Shown: one piece after another, positions 7,583-13,074 of the stretch
How positions within the stretch are numbered: the first letter of the stretch is position 1
Layout: every line of letters starts with the position of its first letter
Origin: DASYRX01 sp035253645
GTDB taxonomy: Bacteria > Gemmatimonadota > Gemmatimonadetes > Gemmatimonadales > Gemmatimonadaceae
Reading direction: 5' to 3'
Assembly: GCA_035253645.1 (NCBI GenBank)
Contig: DATFBW010000089.1
Span: 1-13,074, forward strand
DNA length: 13,074 bases
Made by a program: the position numbers and the translations under genes
Notes under the pieces: generated by a model
Database searches by the model: none
Told to the model about the DNA's origin: nothing
What the model saw: only the letters and a program-made list of their open reading frames with translations

Positions 7583-10500
7583 AGAACCCGAAGTTGAAGC
7601 GGATGAGATACACACGCGGTTGCGCCAATTGCACGAAGTTGTAGTTGGGACCATCCGTTCCCGCCGTGTTGTTCTCCGGATCCCAGCTGTTGAAGTCGGT
7701 CCACGTGGCCAGGTTGCGCGCGGTCAGCACGATTGACGCCTGCGATGCACGCACGCGCGTGAGCCAGGACGCAGGCAGCGTGTATGTCGCCGAGAGCTCG
7801 CGCAGCTTGATGAAGTCCGCTTTTTCCGCGTACGCTGCAAAGGCGCGCGGCCCCGCTACGGCCTTTGCTTGTTCCTCCAGGTCGAACCCCGGCACGTGCA
7901 GCGCGGCACAGTTCTGCACGAACGCACACTGGAAGAGGTTGTTCACGTTATGCGAGACGTAGCCCCCGCGATAATCCACCAGCGCCGCAAGGCGGAGTCG
8001 GTCCTTGAAGAGTCCAAGGGTGTTCGATGCGGTGAAGGTTCGCGTGGGAACCGTGCTGCCATTGAACACCGCCGTATCGGTGACAACGACCTCGGTGGGC
8101 TCGATGATGCCGTTGTTGTTCGCATCGTTGAAGCTCGTGAGCCGCGGCCACCAGAGACCGAACAACGGATAGCCTGGCCTGTTCTGGAATCCGAACCCCG
8201 TGAGCGGCGGAATGCCTTCTGCCAGGGACACGAGCTTGTTCTTGTTCCAGGATGCCTCGAGTCCGAGGTCATAGCGCAGATCGTCGCGATCGAGGACGCG
8301 TGCGTTCACAGACAGCTCGGTCCCCTTGTTTGTCACGACGCCCACATTCTCGACACGCGCGGCGCCGGCGCCTAACGAGCCCGGCAAGGGCCGGTTGATG
8401 AGCGCGTCGGTCGTCTTCTTGTTGTAGTACGTCATGACCACGGACACTCGGTTGCGCAGCGTCGTGATATCGAAGCCGACCTCCGTCTCGCGCGAGCGCT
8501 CCGGCTTGATGCTCGTATTGCCGAGCGCACCGAACGTCACGGAGGGGACGTCGCCGACGCCGAAGACCGTGGACGTCGTGGGGGTCAGGTACGTGATCGC
8601 GGCCGCTGCGCCGGGCTGTTGGCCGGACTCGCCTAACGCGCCGCGCAGGCGCACCTGGTTGAACCACTGCGCGTCGTTGTTCTCCAATGCGACGTACGAG
8701 ACGGCGAGCTTGGGATACACGATCGCGCCGAAGTCGCCGCCGAACGCGCTGTTCTGATCGCGCCGCAGCGCGCCGGTCACATACAGCTTCTCGCGCCAGC
8801 CAAGCTGCTGCTCGATGTACGTGCCGTACGACACCGTTTCGATTGTCTGCTCACCCGATGTCTTGTCGGCGCCGGCGTCGATCGTCGTGCCGCCTGGTGG
8901 TAGCGTTTGTGCCGTATTGAGCGTTCCGTACCTGCCGTCGCGATTCCATTGCGCGCCGATCGCCGTCTTGGACGTGATCTCACTCGTTAGGTTGAACGAC
9001 GCGGCGGCGTTGAGATCGACGGAGTACTTGAGGTTGTTCCATTTGTTGATCGTGCGAACGCCGGTACGCTCGATGCCGCAAATGCGGCACCCCTGTCCAT
9101 TCGCCACGTCCGCCTGATCGTTGAACTGCATCCAGTCGAGACCCAGGGTCGCGCGCGTGTTCAGCCAATCCTGCGGCCGGTAGAGGAACGTCGCGCTGTT
9201 GATGAATTGATTCGTGACGCGCGAAACGCTCTTCGAGAATCCGTCGCGCGGCGGTGCAAACCCCCAGTGGCTCGCCACCCCCGGAATGGGCACGCCGTAC
9301 ATCGCCGACCCGACAACGCCTTGCAGGTTGTCGCCCGTCTGCGGCAACAGGTTGTACGCATACACATAGCCTGACGAGAGGTTGAGCTCGGACGTCTGGC
9401 TCAGCGTGAGGCCGAGGTTGGAGCGCAGATTCGTCTTCGTCAGCTGGTTAGGTATCTCCTGGCGCCGCGGGAGGTGATCGACGCCGCGTTCCAGGAAGAG
9501 CGAATCGCGCTCCGCGTCCGGCATGCGGAGGAGACCGAGCTCATTCTCCCAGTCGCCGGATACGAAGTACCGGATCGCGTCATTCCCGCCGGAGAGTTGT
9601 GCGCCGTATTGCTGACGCTGTCCCGTACCGATCGGCGATGTCTCCTCATCTTCGAGGAGGTTCCGCGTGTGCATCTGCTGGATCGTGCATTGCCCCACCG
9701 CTTGCTGCCATTGCAAACAGTTACGGGCGACACCCGTGGGCGAAGTGCCCGCCGTGTAGTAGATGCCAGGATAGTCGGCCGGATCCTTCGTCATGCCACC
9801 TTCGGCATACACGTTCCACTTTGGCGATCCCGCGCGGCCGCGCTTCGTCGAGATCACGATCACGCCATTCGCCGCTTGCGTTCCGTAAAGCGTCGAGGCC
9901 GACGGCCCCTTCACGATCTCGATGTTCTCGATCTCTTCGGGGTTGAGGTTGTTCATGAAGTTCGGTCGTCCGCCGCCGATGTAGAGCGTGCCGGCGAGTG
10001 CGGGACTCGACTGCTCGATACGGACTCCATCCACGATGATGAGTGGATCGTTGGAGAGCGATGCGGAGCTCAGGCCGCGGATACGCACGCGCGAGCCGCC
10101 GCCGACGGTTCCGTTCGAGGCGATCAACGTGACGCCGGCCGAACGACCGTTGAGGAGGTCCTGGAAGTTGGTTATCGGCTGCTCCATAACGACGCGCGGC
10201 GCTTCGAGCTTCGCGACCGCATGGCCCAGCTCGCGTGTGAGCTGTTGGCCCGTTGCCGTGGTCACCACGCTCTCGAGCTGATACGGTGCGCGCGTCAGCG
10301 CAAAGTCGACCGAGGCCGGGGTACCGGCACGCACCGTGACCGGTTGCAGCATGGACTGGTAGCCGAGCCTAACGAGGCGCAGCTGGTACGTCCCGGGGGC
10401 AATCCGTTGAATGGTGTAGTTACCTTCGGCGTTGGAGATCGCACCGATCGTCGTGCCGTCGATGCGGACTTGCGCCGCATCCACGGGTTGACCCGTTTCG

Positions 10501-10613
10501 CGATCCGTCACTCGGCCAGTGATGCGCCCGGTACTCCCTTGCGCGAGGGCCTCGTTCGCCAGCGCGCAGGCACAAATGGCCGCGGTCATTAGGCGGACAA
10601 AACTCGACGTCAT
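7581..10613 (-). CDS. SusC/RagA-family TonB-dependent outer-membrane transporter
   Basis: A TonB-linked barrel that imports a ligand captured by its SusD partner, encoded immediately downstream. The 1010-residue product has a signal peptide (about 1-25, ending ALAQ) and a carboxypeptidase-D-regulatory-like domain (about 28-108). The plug domain (about 112-260) carries NDPLIIVDGVRI (188-199) and LYGTQAANGVIVISTKRG (242-259), and the rest is a long beta-barrel ending in an aromatic residue (NFGF). There is no N-terminal STN signalling domain, so it is unlikely to signal directly to an anti-sigma factor. The barrel contains an EF-hand-like loop DANNNGIIEPTE and six Cys in three close pairs. The ATG at 10613 is chosen because it begins the signal peptide and has AGGAGG 4 nt upstream. 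The ligand cannot be inferred. Confidence 0.94.
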   Translation of the reverse strand: MTSSFVRLMTAAICACALANEALAQGSTGRITGRVTDRETGQPVDAAQVRIDGTTIGAISNAEGNYTIQRIAPGTYQLRLVRLGYQSMLQPVTVRAGTPASVDFALTRAPYQLESVVTTATGQQLTRELGHAVAKLEAPRVVMEQPITNFQDLLNGRSAGVTLIASNGTVGGGSRVRIRGLSSASLSNDPLIIVDGVRIEQSSPALAGTLYIGGGRPNFMNNLNPEEIENIEIVKGPSASTLYGTQAANGVIVISTKRGRAGSPKWNVYAEGGMTKDPADYPGIYYTAGTSPTGVARNCLQWQQAVGQCTIQQMHTRNLLEDEETSPIGTGQRQQYGAQLSGGNDAIRYFVSGDWENELGLLRMPDAERDSLFLERGVDHLPRRQEIPNQLTKTNLRSNLGLTLSQTSELNLSSGYVYAYNLLPQTGDNLQGVVGSAMYGVPIPGVASHWGFAPPRDGFSKSVSRVTNQFINSATFLYRPQDWLNTRATLGLDWMQFNDQADVANGQGCRICGIERTGVRTINKWNNLKYSVDLNAAASFNLTSEITSKTAIGAQWNRDGRYGTLNTAQTLPPGGTTIDAGADKTSGEQTIETVSYGTYIEQQLGWREKLYVTGALRRDQNSAFGGDFGAIVYPKLAVSYVALENNDAQWFNQVRLRGALGESGQQPGAAAAITYLTPTTSTVFGVGDVPSVTFGALGNTSIKPERSRETEVGFDITTLRNRVSVVMTYYNKKTTDALINRPLPGSLGAGAARVENVGVVTNKGTELSVNARVLDRDDLRYDLGLEASWNKNKLVSLAEGIPPLTGFGFQNRPGYPLFGLWWPRLTSFNDANNNGIIEPTEVVVTDTAVFNGSTVPTRTFTASNTLGLFKDRLRLAALVDYRGGYVSHNVNNLFQCAFVQNCAALHVPGFDLEEQAKAVAGPRAFAAYAEKADFIKLRELSATYTLPASWLTRVRASQASIVLTARNLATWTDFNSWDPENNTAGTDGPNYNFVQLAQPRVYLIRFNFGF

Positions 10614-10617
10614 TGGA

Positions 10618-10623
10618 CCTCCT
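10618..10623 (-). promoter_or_regulatory. susC ribosome binding site
   Basis: A perfect AGGAGG on the - strand, 4 nt before the ATG at 10613. It decides this start over the open frame that continues upstream to 10817. Confidence 0.8.
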
Positions 10624-10695
10624 GGTGTTGGCGCCGGAAGGACAAACCGTCGCCGCGGGGAACATGAAGGGGCGTACACCGACAGGTGACGGATT

Positions 10696-10705
10696 TTGTA
10701 TACAA
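10696..10705. promoter_or_regulatory. Palindrome TTGTATACAA in the susC leader
   Basis: A 10-bp perfect AT-rich palindrome in the 212-bp gap between the divergent susC and DM13 genes. It lies just downstream of the predicted susC -10 box, so it could be an operator. On the + strand it contains TACAAT (10701-10706), a possible -10 element for the DM13 gene, but no matching -35 is seen. Confidence 0.35.
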
Positions 10706-10724
10706 TTTGCCGGCACCGCTGGCG

Positions 10725-10753
10725 ACTATACGGGTTTGCCGGTGGTACCGCAA
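10725..10753 (-). promoter_or_regulatory. Candidate sigma-70-type promoter for susC-susD
   Basis: On the - strand, TTGCGG (10748-10753 on +) is separated by exactly 17 bp from TATAGT (10725-10730 on +), which matches five of six bases of the -10 consensus. It lies about 110 nt upstream of the susC ATG, leaving a leader of roughly 100 nt. The -35 match is only partial. Confidence 0.45.
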
Positions 10754-10825
10754 GGAAAGTGAGCGGCCTACGAGGGAACTGCCCTCGAGCGAGCGGGATT
10801 CCTCGCGCAACTCTCACGACGCATC

Positions 10826-11305
10826 ATGTCCTCCAGACGCCGTATCCTTCTGTTCGCAGGCACCCTGCTTCTCGTCGCTGGCTGGTACTTTTTCCGTCCC
10901 GAGCGCGCCGTGCTCGATCGGGAGGTCGCGGAAGCGGCTCCGACGGACGCTGCATCCAAGGTCGCGCAGGGCGACTTCGAGTCGCGCGCGCATGACACAC
11001 GTGGTTCGGTGCGCGTACTCGAACTTGCGGACGGTTCGCGCGTGCTTCGTCTCGAGAACTTCGAAACGTCGGATGGCCCCGATCTGCAGGTGTACCTGCT
11101 GGTTTCCCCTGACGTATCGAACGGCGCGCAGCTCAACGAAGCGGGTTTTGTGTCCCTTGGCCCGCTCAAGGGGAACATCGGCGAGCAGAACTACGTGATC
11201 CCCGGCGGTGTCGATCTCACGCGCTATCGGGCGGTATCGATATGGTGCCGGCGGTTCGGAGTCAACTTCGCGACCGCTCGACTCCTTCCCTCAGACCGTA
11301 CCTAA
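10826..11305 (+). CDS. Membrane-anchored DM13-domain protein
   Basis: A 159-residue protein with one N-terminal membrane segment (about 7-23) preceded by an RRR cluster, so an inner-membrane anchor or uncleaved signal with the rest in the periplasm. Residues about 48-154 match the DM13 domain: GDFESRAHDTRGSVRVLELA, GPDLQVYL, then NYVIPGGVDL and the VSIWCRRFGVNFATA end. Cys141 is at the conserved position. DM13 domains are proposed to take part in electron transfer or redox-linked binding; the actual role here is unknown. No good ribosome site precedes the ATG at 10826. The TAA stop at 11303-11305 lies inside a CCTAACG motif. The gene is divergent from susC and converges on the pseudogene to its right. 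Confidence 0.82.
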   Translation: MSSRRRILLFAGTLLLVAGWYFFRPERAVLDREVAEAAPTDAASKVAQGDFESRAHDTRGSVRVLELADGSRVLRLENFETSDGPDLQVYLLVSPDVSNGAQLNEAGFVSLGPLKGNIGEQNYVIPGGVDLTRYRAVSIWCRRFGVNFATARLLPSDRT

Positions 11306-11362
11306 CGAGCGATCCGCGGCCAGCACCCCACCGTTCGGGGCGCTGATCGATTGACGTTAGGC
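11301..11362. terminator. Nested inverted repeat between converging genes, built on the repeated motif
   Basis: CCTAACG at 11301-11307 is the inverted partner of CGTTAGG at 11355-11361. Inside lie the short inverted arms CGATC (11310-11314) and GATCG (11345-11349). At the centre is a 9-bp stem, 11321-11329 with 11337-11345, with one A-C mismatch and a 7-nt loop. The outer arms contain the stop codons of the DM13 gene and of the pseudogene. The layout suits a bidirectional terminator, although there is no long T-tract. Confidence 0.5.
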
Positions 11363-11665
11363 ACCGGGCAGGTTGTAGAAAATTGCTCGCGCACGATCTG
11401 GCCCTCTCTTACGGTGGATAGCGCCATCTCTTCGAACTTCTTCGCTCGCCCGTGGGCCTGAAGGTGGTGTCAATTCAGCGTGCACGGCGAACTGATTTTC
11501 GCCAACGAAGGGTCCACCTGCTCTGGTCGCGTGGACCTCGTTCATCTCCAGCCATAGCTCGTTCTTCATACAGTTGGCTGATCGCCTCGAGGTTATGTCC
11601 TGCGCGACAGAGCGATATCAGTGCTGCGCAATGGCGGCCGTGGTTTGCGTGGCTGTGGCTGTCAT
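11357..11665 (-). pseudogene. Frameshifted SnoaL/NTF2-like protein remnant
   Basis: Pieces of one small alpha+beta-barrel protein can be read in order on the - strand, but in different frames. The start MTATATQTTAAIAQH runs into a TGA (11618-11620 on +). LISLCRAGHNLEAISQLYEE is readable one frame over. KNELWLEMNEVHATRAGG and GPFVGENQFAVHAEL follow after a junction near 11565-11572, where about 25 codons usual for the family seem missing. KKFEEMALSTVREGQIVREQ lies in another frame, and FYNLPGA with a TAA stop is shifted again. The last shift fits loss of one base in the A-run at 11379-11382. These blocks match the SnoaL-like family pattern (NEVH...GPFVG..FAV...EEMALYTVRDGKIVREEFFY). With at least four lesions it cannot encode the full protein. 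Its original substrate is unknown. Confidence 0.72.
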
Positions 11666-11800
11666 GATGAGTCCAAGTTGAGCGTCCGTTCAGCATAACA
11701 GACACAGAGGTGCATAGTTTCATGAACTCGCAAACTCCCTTTGGGAACGCCGCGGCGCGGTCCGTGTGACTAACCTCGCGCTACCACACCGGGAACTGCC

Positions 11801-12922
11801 GTGTTCACCAGACTCATTGCCTCCCTAGCATGCGCGATCTCCGTTGCCGCGCAGGAGCCCACGCGTATCGCGCTGGCGGCTCGCACAGGGACTGTCCCAC
11901 ACGGGTTTACCAACGTGACCAGCGTGCGTGAGCTGGCAGACGGCCGTGTGCTGCTCATCGACGCGCGGGAGCGGACGGTTTTTGTCGCTGACTTTGCAAC
12001 CAAGTCGGTTACCGCGGTCGGACGCCAAGGCCAGGGGCCGCTGGAGTATTCGCGTCCGTTGCACCTCGTCCCTCTGCCTAACGGGAGAACGCTCGTTCAG
12101 GACCCCGGCAATGCCCGCTTCCTCGAAGTGGGTAGCGATGCCGCGATACGTGGCGTATGGAGCGCGGTAGGTGAAACCAATGCATCCATCACGCTGCCGC
12201 CGCGCAGCATTGCGATGGACGCCTGGCGTAGCGACCTATTCGGAAGACTGTATTACGAGCCGTATCCAAGAACAGCGGGAGCGGTGACCCGAGCGGCTGT
12301 CGTTAGGCTCGACGTTCGCCAGAGAATCGTTGACACGGCCGCCACTTACACGCTGCGGAATCGAACAGGCGCGTACGAGGTCTCGTCCCCGCGCGCCAAC
12401 GAGCTCGTGGTCCAGGAGCACGTGTGGACTCCGCGCTCGCAGTGGCTCGTCGCTCCCGACGGCCGTATCGCGCTCGCGGAACCCGATCCCTATCGAGTAC
12501 TGTGGCTTAGCGACGCCAAACGGGTGGAAGGTGCGCCTGTGCAATTCACGCCAGTGCGCGTTACGGAGCGAGACCGCGAAGAGTACCTCGAGGCGCGCGG
12601 GCGGCCAGCTGGGGGCGGCCCCGCGGGGACGGCGCGCAACCCCGTCAAACGCGCAGGAGAGCCGATCTTTCCGGCGACGATGCCCCCATTCGTCGGCCGC
12701 GAAGCGTTGCAGCTCGCGCCGGACGGTCGCTTGTGGATTGCGCGGTCCAAAAATGCCACGAACCCGATCCAGGCCTATCACGTGTTCGACGCTGGCGGCC
12801 GCCTAACGGGGACCGTCGAGCTGCCACCGGACCGCCGAATCGTGGGGTTCGGCGCTCGCGCTATGTTCGTGATCCATCGGGACGCTGACGACCTCGAGTA
12901 CCTGGAGCGGTACCGCTGGTAA
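11801..12922 (+). CDS. Exported six-bladed beta-propeller-like protein
   Basis: A 373-residue secreted protein. It has a signal peptide (about 1-18, ending SVAAQ) followed by repeated blade-like units such as VRELADGRVLLIDARERTVF (42-61), a RQGQGPLEY segment (75-83), LVPLPNGRTLVQDPGNARF (89-107), VAPDGRIALAEP (217-228) and LAPDGRLWIARS (305-316). The xPDGRxxxA repeats and the GxxGxGPxEF-like turn are typical of six-bladed beta-propeller proteins common in Bacteroidetes and Gemmatimonadota, whose functions are mostly unknown. A Gly/Pro-rich linker lies at about 266-282. The GTG at 11801 is used because it starts the signal peptide and has GGGAA 5 nt upstream; there is no in-frame ATG nearby. 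Confidence 0.75.
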   Translation: MFTRLIASLACAISVAAQEPTRIALAARTGTVPHGFTNVTSVRELADGRVLLIDARERTVFVADFATKSVTAVGRQGQGPLEYSRPLHLVPLPNGRTLVQDPGNARFLEVGSDAAIRGVWSAVGETNASITLPPRSIAMDAWRSDLFGRLYYEPYPRTAGAVTRAAVVRLDVRQRIVDTAATYTLRNRTGAYEVSSPRANELVVQEHVWTPRSQWLVAPDGRIALAEPDPYRVLWLSDAKRVEGAPVQFTPVRVTERDREEYLEARGRPAGGGPAGTARNPVKRAGEPIFPATMPPFVGREALQLAPDGRLWIARSKNATNPIQAYHVFDAGGRLTGTVELPPDRRIVGFGARAMFVIHRDADDLEYLERYRW

Positions 12923-12931
12923 CCGTCGTAG

Positions 12932-12956
12932 CGCGGGCGTGTGGCTCGACCCCGCG
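12932..12956 (+). terminator. Possible weak terminator after the propeller gene
   Basis: CGCGGG at 12932-12937 pairs with CCCGCG at 12951-12956 across a 13-nt loop, just after the stop at 12922. There is no T-tract. Confidence 0.3.
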
Positions 12957-12964
12957 TGAGACTG

Positions 12965-12970
12965 TACAAT
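12965..12970 (+). promoter_or_regulatory. Possible -10 element for the last gene
   Basis: TACAAT matches five of six bases of the -10 consensus and lies 29 nt before the ATG at 13000. The expected -35 position (12942-12947, TGGCTC) is a poor match. Confidence 0.3.
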
Positions 12971-12999
12971 TGCTGGGATTCAACCGCGCGGGAGCGGCT

Positions 13000-13074
13000 A
13001 TGCGCAGCGTCGAAAGAATCGGGTATGGTCGTTGGACTCTGGCGATCGCGGGCTGTGCGCTGCTCGCACAGAAC
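13000..13074 (+). CDS. N-terminus of an exported protein (partial)
   Basis: The 25 codons before the window edge read MRSVERIGYGRWTLAIAGCA and then LLAQN. A basic start, a hydrophobic core and an LLAQN end look like a Sec signal peptide. GGGAG at 12990-12994 is 5 nt before the ATG and supports this start. The mature protein is outside the window, so no function can be given. Confidence 0.6.
   Translation, partial: MRSVERIGYGRWTLAIAGCALLAQN

Larger units (their letters stand above)
981..12808. repeat. Dispersed RCCTAACG motif family (28 copies of CCTAAC/GTTAGG)
   Basis: CCTAAC on + starts at 981, 1058, 1703, 2903, 3995, 6413, 7089, 7419, 8371, 8632, 10368, 11301, 12077 and 12802. GTTAGG on + starts at 1359, 2095, 2800, 3477, 4633, 4932, 5366, 5692, 6351, 7557, 8986, 9447, 11356 and 12302. 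Of the 28, 18 are exactly GCCTAACG and 6 are ACCTAACG, so the consensus is RCCTAACG. The copies lie in leu genes, the sigma gene, susC, susD, both other exported-protein genes and the convergent intergenic stretch. Spacing is irregular and neighbouring bases are not conserved, so this is not an array or an insertion element. Confidence 0.9.

Noticed and set aside
2094..8638. TTA codons as a bldA-like translational switch
   Set aside because: TTA appears in core leucine-synthesis genes and mostly inside the motif. Other motif copies in different frames use CTA, CCT-AAC or GTT-AGG, so the DNA word explains the pattern better than the codon.
9074..9089. Inverted repeat TGCCGCA-AA-TGCGGCA
   Set aside because: It lies inside susC and coincides with the codons of the GCRIC segment. 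The 2-nt loop is too tight for a useful hairpin.
9474..10592. A 372-codon open frame on + within susC
   Set aside because: It is antisense to a clearly recognisable SusC. Its protein is Arg-rich and low in recognisable motifs, as expected for a shadow frame in GC-rich DNA.
11357..11569. A 70-residue intact small protein
   Set aside because: Only its first half resembles a SnoaL-like protein; the rest is out of frame with the family pattern, so it is a fragment of the pseudogene.
981..12808. The repeated motif as Chi or KOPS
   Set aside because: Those words are normally biased to one strand relative to replication. Here the two orientations are exactly balanced at 14 each. A window near a replication boundary cannot be wholly excluded.
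981..12808. The repeated motif as a CRISPR array or mobile repeat
   Set aside because: Spacing is irregular, the conserved unit is only 8 bp, and the flanks share nothing.

Overview
The window looks like chromosomal DNA from a high-GC Gram-negative bacterium, most likely a member of the Gemmatimonadota. The grounds are a SusC/SusD outer-membrane pair in a GC-rich genome, an exported six-bladed beta-propeller, several small exported proteins of unknown function, and a SusC barrel with a calcium-loop-like insertion. The phylum is inferred from protein style; no marker gene is present.

Left third (1-5540, + strand): the end of a branched-chain amino-acid operon. It holds the C-terminus of ilvC, then leuA, leuC, leuD and leuB, which together convert 2-oxoisovalerate to the leucine precursor. 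The genes overlap or nearly touch (ATGA between ilvC and leuA, GTGA between leuA and leuC, a 2-nt gap before leuD, a 25-nt gap before leuB), so they are probably co-transcribed and translationally coupled. An ECF sigma factor starts 4 nt after leuB with no anti-sigma gene beside it.

Middle (5601-10613, - strand): a susC-susD pair (TonB-dependent outer-membrane transporter plus surface lipoprotein) read leftward. A strong 13-bp stem-loop follows it, and then a small exported, barrel-like protein of unknown function. The sigma gene and this small gene converge at about 5540-5600.

Right (10614-13074, mostly + strand): a membrane-anchored DM13-domain protein is divergent from susC. Next comes the frameshifted remnant of a SnoaL/NTF2-like gene on the - strand, then an exported beta-propeller protein on +, then the first 25 codons of another exported protein cut by the window end.

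The most unusual feature is spread across all of this. The non-palindromic word CCTAAC (reverse complement GTTAGG) occurs 28 times, and 24 of those fit RCCTAACG. The exact octamer GCCTAACG occurs 18 times where about 0.5 would be expected by chance. It is equally common in both orientations (14 and 14), sits in nearly every gene regardless of function, and brings in rare codons (TTA, CTA, AGG). It also supplies the stop codons of three genes, two of which form an inverted pair between converging genes. Its density and distribution resemble DNA-uptake sequences of naturally competent bacteria, although its function cannot be decided from sequence alone.
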